A DNA stretch of 64,000 nucleotides from Streptomyces sp. NBC_00569 (GTDB lineage: Bacteria > Actinomycetota > Actinomycetes > Streptomycetales > Streptomycetaceae): assembly GCF_036345255.1 (NCBI RefSeq), contig NZ_CP107783.1, positions 2,294,001-2,358,000 on the forward strand, given 5' to 3'. Below the pieces are notes generated by a model. That model was given only the letters and a program-made list of their open reading frames with translations, had not been told where the DNA came from and searched no databases. A program made the position numbers and the translations under genes. Below, piece by piece: positions 32,960 through 42,200 of this stretch (position 1 is the stretch's first letter; every line of letters begins with the position of its first letter).

Positions 32960-33139
32960 CACCCCCGCGCGGAGCTGGGCGTACTCGTTCAACACGGTGC
33001 GCAGGCGGCGCTGGCCGAAGAGGAGCGCCAACTCCAACCGCCCCGGCCCGACCACCCCATCGCCGACCTCTCTCACAAGCCGATCAAACGCCGACCGATC
33101 CTCGGCGGCCTTATCAACAAGTACGAGGGAGCGGCGTAG
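32960..33139. mobile_element. Inverted mosaic of an rve-type transposase C-terminus
   Basis: The minus strand encodes LLFGQRRLRTVLNEYAQ, the penultimate block of this transposase group. The plus strand immediately to the right encodes PDHPIADLSHKPIKRRPILGGLINKYEGAA and stop, the final block. In the related copy at 16115-16613 the two blocks are collinear, so here one piece has been inverted. Confidence 0.6.
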
Positions 33140-33204
33140 AGATGCAGGTCAGCGCCACTGGCCGAGTTCTGGAACCCCACAGGGCGCGCGGGCCGGCAGA
33201 GGCA

Positions 33205-34104
33205 TCAGAGCCGAAGTGTCCCGATGCTCTGCAACTCCTGGGCGCGAGCACTGATCAGTCGCCGCACGATCGTGGCGGGCCGTGACGGTTGACTGTCCGT
33301 GCGCTGAACCTGGCTGATCTCGACCGGCTCGGCGTCCACCAGGGGGAGCCACACCAAGTCCGCGATGGGTTCTCGGGTGTTGAAGTGCGCGAGGAGCCCG
33401 ACCCCGGCCCCCTGGGCGACCATCGTCTGGACCGAACGGGCCGACATCGCCTCGACCCTCGCTTCGGCGTCGGGGAGGTGTTCGCGCAGCCGCTGGTGCA
33501 GAACGGTTCCGGGTCTCATGGTAACGACCGGCCACTTGCCGAGCTCGCCCCACGTGACTGCACGGTGTTGGGCGAGCGGGTGGTCGAGGCGGGTCTGGAC
33601 GCTGAGGGGAGCCGTCATGAGTCGGCGCCGTGAGAGACCACTCGGTGGGGGCCCGGCCGGGGTGGTGACCACTCCGAGATCCAAGTCACCGCTGAGCACC
33701 GCGCGTTCGACGTCGCCGGACGGCCCTTCGTGCACGGAGAACCGCAGGCCCGGATGGTCCGCGACGAGCCGTCCCACGACCGGAGCGACGATCGTCTCGA
33801 CGGTCACCGATCCGCCACCGATGGACACCCGACCCTGATAGGTCCCGTTGGAAGCCAGGGCCGCCTCGCGCACTGCGTCCTCGGCCGCAACGAGCCGCGT
33901 GAACGGGCCGATCAGCGCCTCCCCGGCCGAACTGGCACGCACACCTCCCCGGCTTCGGGTCAGCAGGACCGCATCGAGCTCCTCTTCCAGCATGGTGAGT
34001 TGCTGTCCGATGGTGGGCTGGCTGACGCCGCAGGCCGCCGCCGCCGAGCGAAGAGATCCGGTGCGGACCGCGGCGAGATAGTACCGGGCGCGTTCGACTC
34101 GCAT
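33205..34104 (-). CDS. LysR-type transcriptional regulator
   Basis: 299 residues. N-terminal winged HTH (RARYYLAAVRTGSLRSAAAACGVSQPTIGQQLTMLEEELDAVLLTR) and a periplasmic-binding-like effector domain (RVSIGGGSVTVETIVAPVVGRL; GDLDLGVVTTP; QGAGVGLLAHFN). ATG at 34104. It is divergent from the CoA-transferase/MatC operon, with 131 bp between start codons, the usual layout for a LysR regulator and its target. The inducer is unknown, perhaps the dicarboxylate handled by the operon. Confidence 0.9.
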   Translation of the reverse strand: MRVERARYYLAAVRTGSLRSAAAACGVSQPTIGQQLTMLEEELDAVLLTRSRGGVRASSAGEALIGPFTRLVAAEDAVREAALASNGTYQGRVSIGGGSVTVETIVAPVVGRLVADHPGLRFSVHEGPSGDVERAVLSGDLDLGVVTTPAGPPPSGLSRRRLMTAPLSVQTRLDHPLAQHRAVTWGELGKWPVVTMRPGTVLHQRLREHLPDAEARVEAMSARSVQTMVAQGAGVGLLAHFNTREPIADLVWLPLVDAEPVEISQVQRTDSQPSRPATIVRRLISARAQELQSIGTLRL

Positions 34105-34235
34105 GGACAGATGTTATAGCCGTTACCTTTCACCGGGTCCAGTGATCGGCATCTTCCCACGGCGATCACGGCGCGACATCGTGGCGCGGGTCACGAACGG
34201 ACGTGACATGCCGGTTTCCTGTGAAAGGAATTTTC

Positions 34236-35417
34236 GTGCCTGGGCCCCTCAACGGTGTACGTGTTCTGGACATCTCGACCGTCCTTGCCGGTCCCCTCGC
34301 CTCCTCTCTGCTCGCCGAGTTCGGCGCCGAGGTCATCAAGGTCGAGCAGCCCGGAACCGGCGACCCCGCCCGCAGCTACCCGCCGCTCGAGGACGGGGTG
34401 TCCGCCGGCTGGGCGGTCATCGGCCGCAACAAGTCGAGCGTGACCGTCGACCTGCACCACCCGGACGCCGCGGGTCTCGTCGGGCGACTTGTCGAGACGG
34501 CCGATGTCGTGGTGACCAACTTCCGGCCGGCGACCCTGCGCCGATTCGCCATCGACTTCGACGACCTCGTAGTGCATCGGCCCGATCTCGTGATGGTGCA
34601 CGTGAGCGCCTTCGGTCGCACCGGCCCCTACGCGGACCGCCCCGGATTCGCCCGTGTCGCCGAGGCCTTCGCCGGACTGACCCACCGCACCGGGTTCCCC
34701 GACGGCCCGCCGGTGTTCGCAGGCTATCCGGTCGCCGACGGGGTCACCGGAATCTACGCCGCCTTCGCCGCAATGCTCGCCCTACGCCAGCGCGACCTGA
34801 CCGGCGAGCCCCAACTCGCCGACATCGGTCTGTACGAGCCGCTGCTGCGGATGATGGAGGACTTCATCGTCGACTACGGCGCGACCGGCACGGCCCGTGA
34901 ACGCCAGGGCAACGAGAACCCCCACATCAGCCCCAACAACCTCTACCGCACGCGCGACGGTCGGTGGCTGGCGCTGCCCGCATCGACCGAGCAGATGTGG
35001 CGCAGACTCGTCGCCGTGATGGACGCGCCGGACCTGGCGGCCTACGACTCGATGACTGCCCGGATCGAACACCGCGCGGAGATCGAGGGCCGGGTGGCCG
35101 ACTTCGTCGCCTCCCGCGATCTTCGGCCCCTGGCCGAGCTGTTGGACGCGGCGGGGGTGGCCTGCGGGCCGGTCAACACGGCCGCCGACATCTGTGCCGA
35201 CCCTCATGTGCGGGCCCGCGGCTCGGTGGTCGAGGTGACCGATGCGCACGACGGACGTACCCGCCTGGTGCAGGGGTCCGCCGGACGCTTCTCCGGGTTC
35301 GAGCAGACGATCGACCGCAGCGCACCGCGTCTGGGCGAGCACACGCATGCCGTCCTCAAGGACCTCGGCCTGACCGAGGACACCGTCGACGCCCTCGCCG
35401 ACCGCGGCGTCATCTGA
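34236..35417 (+). CDS. CaiB/BaiF-family (family III) CoA transferase
   Basis: 393 residues from GTG 34236, preceded by AAAGGAA at six bases (the longer frame from 34203 has no good site). Family signatures are present: LNGVRVLDISTVLAGPLASSLLAEFGAEVIKVEQPGTGDPAR, RNKSSVTVDL, ADVVVTNFRP, PYADRPGFARVAEAFAGLTHRTG. The catalytic Asp is expected in QLADIGLYE (about 196). The late conserved part AAGVACGPVNTAADICADPHVRARG is intact. It moves CoA between carboxylic acids. The adjacent MatC-like transporter suggests a dicarboxylate substrate. Confidence 0.92.
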   Translation: MPGPLNGVRVLDISTVLAGPLASSLLAEFGAEVIKVEQPGTGDPARSYPPLEDGVSAGWAVIGRNKSSVTVDLHHPDAAGLVGRLVETADVVVTNFRPATLRRFAIDFDDLVVHRPDLVMVHVSAFGRTGPYADRPGFARVAEAFAGLTHRTGFPDGPPVFAGYPVADGVTGIYAAFAAMLALRQRDLTGEPQLADIGLYEPLLRMMEDFIVDYGATGTARERQGNENPHISPNNLYRTRDGRWLALPASTEQMWRRLVAVMDAPDLAAYDSMTARIEHRAEIEGRVADFVASRDLRPLAELLDAAGVACGPVNTAADICADPHVRARGSVVEVTDAHDGRTRLVQGSAGRFSGFEQTIDRSAPRLGEHTHAVLKDLGLTEDTVDALADRGVI

Positions 35418-35436
35418 ACCAGGAAGGCATCCGCCC

Positions 35437-36744
35437 ATGTCCATGGCCGACGTCTCCATCGTCGTTCTCGTCGCCCTCTTCGTCGCGACACTGGTTCCGC
35501 GGTTCAACATCGGACTCGCGGCTCTCCCGGCCGCCTTCCTGGTCGGCCTCGCCGCGGACCGCAGCGCCGACGAGGTGACCTCCTTCTTCCCCGGCGACTT
35601 CTTCGTACTGCTCGTCGGGATCACCGCGTTGTTCGCCGTCGCGCAGATCAACGGCACGCTCGACTGGCTCCTCGACGGCATCCTCCGTCTCGTGGGCGGA
35701 CGAGCGCTGTTGGTGGCTCTTGTCCCGTTCCTGATCGGTGCCGTGCTGACGGCGGTCGGCACCCTCCCGGCTGCGGCCACCGCGATCGTCGCGCCGATCG
35801 CGCTCGGCATCGCCGCGCGCTACGGAATACCTCCGTTCATCGCGGCCATCCTCGGTATCACCGGCATCATCAGCGGTCTCCTGTCACCGCTCGCCGTCTA
35901 CGGCACCAGCGCGAGCCGGCTCGGCGCCAAGCTGGGTCTCGAACTTCCGGGCTCCGCCCCGGTCGGCTTCTTCCTCGGCGGACTCTTGGCCGGCCTCGTG
36001 GTCTCGACGGTGTGCCTCGTCGTCGCATTCCGCATCGGGGCCATGCCCCGTGGTCACCTCACGCCGGTCGGGCCCCCGGCGGCGACCGCGTCCGCGGGCC
36101 TCGACGCGGGCCCAGCCGCCGAGTCAACGCGCGAGGAGCCCATAGGACGAATGGCCTCGCCGACTGCGGCCCGTGTCCTGACCCTCGTATGCCTGCTGGC
36201 CGTTGTGGTGCTGTCGGTCGGCTTCGACATCAACATCGGCTACCTCGGGCTCACCGCCGCGGTGGTCCAGCAACTCGCACTGCGGATCGAGCCGACCGAG
36301 ATCATCTCGCGTGTCCCCTGGAACATCGTGTTGCTCATCGGGGGCCTGCTCACCTACGTCGGCCTGATGCAGGAACTGGGCGCCTTCACTCGGATCAGCG
36401 AGCTGCTGCGGGTAGAGGGATCGCCGATGCTGAGCCTGCTCGTCCTGTGCTACATCGCGGGAGTCACGTCCTTCGCCGCGAGTTCCATCGCCGTCTTCGC
36501 CACCACGATGCCACTGGTCCCCGCGGTGGTCGCCGAAGGCGCTTCCCCGGTCGGCGCCGTCCTCGCGGTCGCGTTGGCGTCGATTCTGGTCGACATCAAC
36601 CCGCTGGGCATCACCGGCGGCCTGATCCTCGGCGCCGCTCGCGCCGAAGACCGCCCTCGCCTCTTCCGACACCTGCTGACCTGCGGCCTCGTCTCGGTGG
36701 TCGTAGGCCCTGCGTTGGCCTGTTTCGCCTTTGGGTGGTGGTGA
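35437..36744 (+). CDS. MatC/DASS-like dicarboxylate transporter
   Basis: 435 residues with about 10-12 membrane spans. The opening (VALFVATLVPRFNIGLAALPAAFLVGLAA...FFPGDFFVLLVGITALFAVAQINGTLDWLL) and a duplicated second half (NIVLLIGGLLTYVGLMQELG; SFAASSIAVFATTMPLVPAVV; LVDINPLGITGGL) match MatC-type malonate/dicarboxylate carriers. ATG 35437 has AGGAAGG upstream; a second ATG lies six bases on. It is 19 bp behind the CoA transferase gene and thus in its operon. Uptake of a dicarboxylate that is then activated with CoA is a reasonable inference. Confidence 0.85.
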   Translation: MSMADVSIVVLVALFVATLVPRFNIGLAALPAAFLVGLAADRSADEVTSFFPGDFFVLLVGITALFAVAQINGTLDWLLDGILRLVGGRALLVALVPFLIGAVLTAVGTLPAAATAIVAPIALGIAARYGIPPFIAAILGITGIISGLLSPLAVYGTSASRLGAKLGLELPGSAPVGFFLGGLLAGLVVSTVCLVVAFRIGAMPRGHLTPVGPPAATASAGLDAGPAAESTREEPIGRMASPTAARVLTLVCLLAVVVLSVGFDINIGYLGLTAAVVQQLALRIEPTEIISRVPWNIVLLIGGLLTYVGLMQELGAFTRISELLRVEGSPMLSLLVLCYIAGVTSFAASSIAVFATTMPLVPAVVAEGASPVGAVLAVALASILVDINPLGITGGLILGAARAEDRPRLFRHLLTCGLVSVVVGPALACFAFGWW

Positions 36745-36934
36745 CGGGGCACCGCACAGCGGCATCAACTGCTCCTCACTTCGGGTGCATATCTTGCAGG
36801 GGTGACTCGTTGGCATGGTCAGAAGGGATTTGTTACGTCTGCGATCAACGTGCCCTCCCATCGTCGGCGGTGAGCCGCCCGTTGTCGGAGCGGGCCGGCG
36901 TGGTCGTGAGGGGCGGGATGTCGTGCCGTCGGTG
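36745..36934. other. Intergenic stretch
   Basis: No gene, hairpin or repeat recognised between the transporter stop and the following fragment. Confidence 0.35.
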
Positions 36935-37105
36935 ATGGAAGCGCTTGAGATCAGGGAGGCTGCGGCGCGTGGCCGGGTCGAGGAGCTGCGTGAGCAGTTG
37001 GAGCCGGCCGAGTCGGACGTGTCCCGGCTGGTGATCACCCGGCAGACGGTGGAGGAGGTGCAGGCTGTGCCCTTGCCGATAACCACATCCGCACTGTTGG
37101 AAGGC
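36935..37105 (+). pseudogene. Coiled-coil gene fragment upstream of an IS
   Basis: The frame reads MEALEIREAAARGRVEELREQLEPAESDVSRLVITRQTVEEV, a charged coiled coil, and then loses coding character at the transposase boundary. It looks like the N-terminus of a gene cut by the insertion sequence to its right. Confidence 0.4.
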
Positions 37106-37106
37106 G

Positions 37107-38280
37107 GTGCACGGATTGATCGCGGTCGGCCGGGATCGCGTGCGGGTGAGGTTGGTGATCAACGCGGCACGATGGTCCACCGTGCTGCTGCGACTGGCCT
37201 ATCTGGGTGTGACGAACGCGTTCGCGATGCTGCGCCTGCTGCCGATGGGCGACAGGGAGAAGGACAAGGAGATCCTCGCCCTGCGCCATCAGATCGCGGT
37301 GTTGGAGCGCCAACTGGGCAAGGAGAAGGTCCGGTTCACCCCGAGCGATCGGGCGTTCTTGGCGGCGCTGCTGCACCGGCTGCCACTGGACGTGCTGCGC
37401 AGGCTGCGACTGCTGGTCCGGCCGGATACGGTGCTGCGTTGGCACCGTGACCTGGTCGCGCGCCACCATGCGGCCCAGTCCCGGCCCAAACGCCCTGGAC
37501 GGCCGCGCACGGTGAGCTCCATCCGCGCCCTGGTGTGGCGCCTGGCTCGGGAGAATCCCAACTGGGGGTACAGACGCCTGCACGGCGAACTGCTCGTGCT
37601 GGGGGTGAAGGTGGCCGGCTCCACTGTCTGGGAGATTTTGAAGGATGCCGGTATCGACCCGGCGCCCGAACGGATCTCCAGTACCTGGGCCGATTTCCTA
37701 CGCTCCCAGGCCGACGCCTTACTGGCGTGGGACTTCCCGGAGACGGTCACCTTGTCCGGGGCGCGGATCTACGTGTTCGCGGCGATCGAGCACGGCAGTC
37801 GCCGTATCCGGGTCATGGGCGCGACCGCGCATCCAACCGCCTCCTGGGTGGTGCAAGCCACGAAGAACCTCGTCATGGACTTGGAGGATGTGAGCTGCCG
37901 GGCCCGGTTCTTGATCCGTGACCGCGACGGCAAGTTCCCCGCCCAGTTCGACGCCGTCCTGGCGGATGCGGGGATCGAAGTTGTGCTCAGCGGCGTTCAG
38001 ATGCCGAGAATGAACTCGATCATGGAGAGATGGGTGCAGACCTGCCGCCGTGAGCTCCTGGGCCGAACCTTGATCTGGAACCAGCGGCACCTGCTCCACG
38101 CCCTGCGCGAGTTCGAACAGTTCTACAACGGAACACCGCCCGCACCAGGGCACCGCGAACGCCGCCCCGCTCCATCCCTTGCCTGCGCCCATCGCCGATC
38201 CGGACAAGATAGCCCGCCTCGACATACGCCGATGCGATCGCCTGGGCGGCATCCTCCATGAGTACCAACATGCCGCATAA
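37107..38280 (+). pseudogene. rve-type transposase (IS3/IS481-like), one frameshift
   Basis: Nearly complete. N-terminus with VLLRLAYLGVTNAFAMLRLLP and DKEILALRHQIAVLERQ, HTH part RPRTVSSIRALVWRLARENPNWGYRRLHGELLVLG, then DDE core: WDFPETV (Asp), FLIRDRDGKF (Asp), NSIMERWVQTCRREL (Glu). A shift near 38135 (after QFYNG) displaces the C-terminus, which resumes as RLDIRRCDRLGGILHEYQHAA with TAA at 38278-38280. A homologous copy is at 45043-46133. Confidence 0.82.
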
Positions 38281-38305
38281 CGTGCGTGGATGAGGTTCTC
38301 GGCGA

Positions 38306-38329
38306 GGTCAAGGTCAAGGTCAAGGTCAA
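38306..38329 (+). repeat. Four tandem copies of ggtcaa
   Basis: A 24-bp hexanucleotide array directly in front of the Rossmann motif of the amine-oxidase pseudogene. In one frame it would encode alternating Val-Lys. It probably arose by replication slippage. Confidence 0.75.
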
Positions 38330-38330
38330 G

Positions 38331-38908
38331 GAGGCGCCGGAGTCGCCGGAGTGACCACGGCGCGTGAGCTGGCTACACGTGGGTTCCGGACGTTGGTGGT
38401 CGAAGCGTGCCCCGAGGTCGGCGGCCGCGTCCGGACCACGACGCTGTCGAACGGTGAAGCCATCGAGATCGGCGGGACGTACGTCCACTGGCTCAGCCAC
38501 ACCTGTGGTCCGAGATCACCCGCTGCGGTTTCGGCGGCGACGTCGTAGAGGGTGGGGAGGCAACCGAGTTCGTCCTTACGCCGGGGGGCCGGCGGCGGGC
38601 TGGAGTGGACCAATGCGGAGGCCCACACCTCGCGGGAGAAGAGCCTGTTCAGTGCCTTCTTCGATGGCTCCGACCAGATCGTCCCGAGGCCTTACCGTCC
38701 CGGCCATGCCTCCGACGAGATCGCGGCCGCGGACGGGATGACGATCGCCGACCGTCTCGACCAGATGGCGCTGGATGAGCCGGACCGTGCGTTGATCGAA
38801 GCATTCTTCGGCGTCCATACCGTTGTCGGCCCAGAGGTGGGCAGCTACCTCACGGAAGTCCGTTGGTGGGCGCCATCCGCGGTGGTACCGGCGGTACAGT
38901 CCAGGTGA
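38331..38908 (+). pseudogene. Flavin monoamine oxidase, N-terminal remnant
   Basis: The joined frames read GAGVAGVTTARELATRGFRTLVVEA..VGGRVRTTT and GGTYVHWL (FAD-binding Rossmann and GG-doublet motifs), then HLWSEITRCGFGGDVVEGGEATEFV, then GLEWTNAEAHTSREKSLFSAFFDG...RALIEAFFGVHTVVGPEVGSYLTEVRWWAP. At least two frameshifts (near 38505 and 38600) and loss of the C-terminal half make it non-functional. Confidence 0.75.
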
Positions 38909-38914
38909 CGCCGC

Positions 38915-39226
38915 ATGGGAGGTCTTGTGATCGAACTGTCCACGGTCATTCAGGAGCTGCGCACCGAATTGAACACGGCCATCGCGGGCGGGGCCGGTGA
39001 GGAACTCCGGTTCGAGCTGGGGCCGATCGAACTCGAGGTCTCAGTGGCGATCACCAAAGAAGGCGGCGGCGGTGCCAAGGTCCGTTTCTGGGTGGTCGAC
39101 GCGGACGCTCACGGCAAGGTGGCGGGCGCCACGACCCAGCGGATCAAGCTCCAGCTCGAACCCAAGCTCGCAGCCACGGGGAGCCGTCCCGAGGTTTCCG
39201 GGCACGCCGTCTCCGGGGAACGCTGA
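38915..39226 (+). CDS. Trypco2 (trypsin-co-occurring) domain protein
   Basis: 103 residues: IELSTVIQELRTELNTAIAGGAGEELRFELGPIELEVSVAIT, then GGAKVRFWVVDA and RIKLQLEPKL. This is the small Trypco2 domain that travels with trypsin-fused STAND proteins. ATG 38915 or GTG 38927 (GGGAGG four bases before) are both possible starts. The gene ends 40 bp before the trypsin-NACHT gene, so the two are almost certainly co-transcribed. The partner role (regulator or protease target) is inferred from co-occurrence. Confidence 0.8.
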   Translation: MGGLVIELSTVIQELRTELNTAIAGGAGEELRFELGPIELEVSVAITKEGGGGAKVRFWVVDADAHGKVAGATTQRIKLQLEPKLAATGSRPEVSGHAVSGER

Positions 39227-39265
39227 CCACAGTTCGGCAGGCGGCAGCGGTTGCGGGGAGGCGCG

Positions 39266-42200
39266 ATGGAGGGACGGCTCGGATTCGCCTCGGCGGGACT
39301 CGATCCCGACCGCGTGGCGGAGGTCATCGTCGAGGGGTCTGCAGAGCCGCGGGGTCGCCGGGGGTCCGGCTATCGCATCCGGGCGGGTTTCGTTCTCACC
39401 GCTGCCCACGTCGTGCGGGACGCCTCGCTGGTGCGCGTCCGGTTCAGGGCGGACCGGCCGGGTTCCTGGACCGCGGACGGCACGGTTCTATGGCGCAACA
39501 CCGACGTGGACGTGGCGATCGTGGCGATCGCCGAGGCGGGCCGCCCCGTCGGCGCCGTGGTTCCCGTCCGGTTCGGCGGGATCCAGGACCACGACGGCGA
39601 TGTGCCGTGCAGCACCATGGGCTTCCCGCGCCACAAACTGCGAAACGATCCCACCGACGCCTCCCACCCGGGCCCTCCTTCGGTCTACCGGGACTCCGCC
39701 CACGTCAACGGCACGGTCTCTCCGTGGTCGAATCTGCGCGAGGCAACCCTGTCGATACGGGTCCCGGCGCCGGAGCATGATCCCGATCCACAGCGGTCGC
39801 CGTGGGAGGGCATGTCGGGTGCGCCGGTGTGGAGCGGCGGTTGCCTGATCGGGCTGGTGCGGTCCCACCACCGTTCCGACGGGCTCGGGCAACTCGCGGC
39901 GAGCCGCGTCGACCACTGGTACCACCGGCTGGACGACACCCAGCTGAGCGAGCTGACCCTGCTGATCGGCCTGCCGCCCCGGGACCAGCTCGCCCAAGTC
40001 GCGCTGCCCGGAAGTTCCCACACCCTGCGCGACGAGGCGCTGGAGGCACTGCTGCGCGCCGAGCGCGAGGCGTCGGCGCTGCAGCCCTATCGCATCCCCG
40101 GCCTGCGCAGCCCGGAGCTGCGTCAGGTGTACGTCGACCAGTGGGCGGATCGTGAACCAGGCCTGACGGCCGGCTCGGGTACCGAGCCGGGGCTCGCGAC
40201 CGAGCGGGTTCCGGTGGCCGAGGTGCTCAACGCCCGGCGTCATGTCCTGATCGAGGGCGGCCCCGGTACCGGGAAGTCGACGTTCACGCATCACGTCAGC
40301 GGGACGCTGGCCTCGGTCCGGCTCGGCGACGAGGCCGCGGCCGCGGCCGCGGATCTGACGGGAGTGTCCGCGGTGGCCGTTCGCGTCCCAGCCGGGCACC
40401 TCGCCGACGACGCACCACTGACGTCATTGCTGCACGCCTCGGTGCGGACCCGGCTGGGCATCCGCCTCACACACGAGCTGCCCGCTGATCTGTTCGCGGC
40501 ACCGCCGCACGGCGTGCCCTGGCTGCTGCTGGTGGACGGGCTCGACGAGATCCTTGACCCGGTAGCCAGGGAACGGGTCATCACAACCATCGCGCGGGAC
40601 GCCGCGAATCCTTCCAGCCCCTACCGTTGGGTGGTGACCACCCGCCCCCTGCCGGCCGGAGAACTGGCTCCCTTGCGGAACGCGGGACTGGGTCCATGCA
40701 CGCTCGCCGCGTTCGACGACGCACAGCTCCAGACACTTGCAGAGGGGTGGCTGGTCGGTCCTTCCGCCGACGAGTCCGGCCGGGCCCGGGTGGAAGAGTT
40801 CCTGCGGCAACTCGACGAGAGCGAACTCCGCCAGCTCGCCAGGGCCCCGTTGCTGGCCACCATCACCCTGACCATCTTCCACCGACGCAACAGGCAAGGC
40901 CTGCCCACCGGGCGACCGGGACTGTACCGGGAGTTCATCGCGTACCTGCTCACCGGCCGCGACGGCGAGGCCGAGCGCCGTAGGGCGTTCCGGCAGGCCG
41001 CGGGGGCTGCCGGCGCAGGCTCGCGCCTCGCGGAGTGGCTCTACCAGAACCGCGTGTCGCTGCTGCAGTTCCTCGCGAACCGCACGCTCTCCACGGAGGC
41101 CTCGCTCCTCGCGGAGAGCCTGGCCTGGGTCAGGGCCCACGCACCGGACCCGCCGGACTTCCTGGTGGGGTGGCCCGACATCATCCTCGGTCTGCTGACC
41201 GGCACGGGCCTGGTCACCGACGCGGACGGGACGGGCGAACTCCAGTGGGTACACCGGAGCTTCGCCGAGTACCTGGCGGCGCGCGACGCGGCGGAAGCCC
41301 TGCCCAGCACATGGCCGGGCACGGACCCTCACGCCGACGCTCTCCTGCGCGAAGCCCTGGAAGGCGTGGGCCAGGACCAGTCCGCGCTCACCCTCGCCTG
41401 CTGGGCCGAGCACCGTGACACGGCCGTGGCCCGACTCCTGGACTTTCTCATCGTGTGGAGCGATGCCTACGAGGTCCTACTGAAGCATCATGGCGGCGGA
41501 GGCGTGACGGTCAACGACGACAGCAGCCGCGTAGATCAGTACATAGCCCTCGCCGGACGGCTGCTCGCGGAGGGCGTGCCGGTCCCCGCGGCGATGTCAG
41601 GGCAGATCCTCGACCGACTCCTCATCCGCGCACGTTCCATCTTCAACGCCCGCTATTTCTGTCAGCTCGTCGCGGCCCAGCCGCAACGCGAGCGTGCCCG
41701 CAACGCGCTGATGCGCATGGCCCACGACAACGACCTGTCTGGCGTGATCCGGGCCGACGCGGCGCTGACCGTGGGCCGAATCTTCGGCCTGGACGTCCTG
41801 CACGACGCCACTGAGCCACTGCTCGCCCTCGACGGTTCCGAGTCCTTCCTGTACGAGGAGGGGGGCCGGATGGCGTCCATGGGCATCTCGGATGTCCGGG
41901 CGATCATCGCCTACAAGATTTCGGCGCTCGGTCATGCGGCCCGTCCCCTCGCCAACGCATTCCTTGATCGCATGGTGCTGGCGGAGGACGACGGCTGGGG
42001 TCGCTTCCTGGCGGCGGAGGCTGCCCTCGCGGTCAGCGACTCGGACAGGGCCGCCTCATTTATCACTTCTGTGCCCCCGGGGGCTCACCGCAACATCCCT
42101 GGCGAGGTCTCCGTCCTACTTCGCACCGGACGGCAGGACGTGGCGGCGCGGACGGTAGACGCCTGGTTCGCGAGCAGCGCGGAGCGCGATCGGTGGGGGG

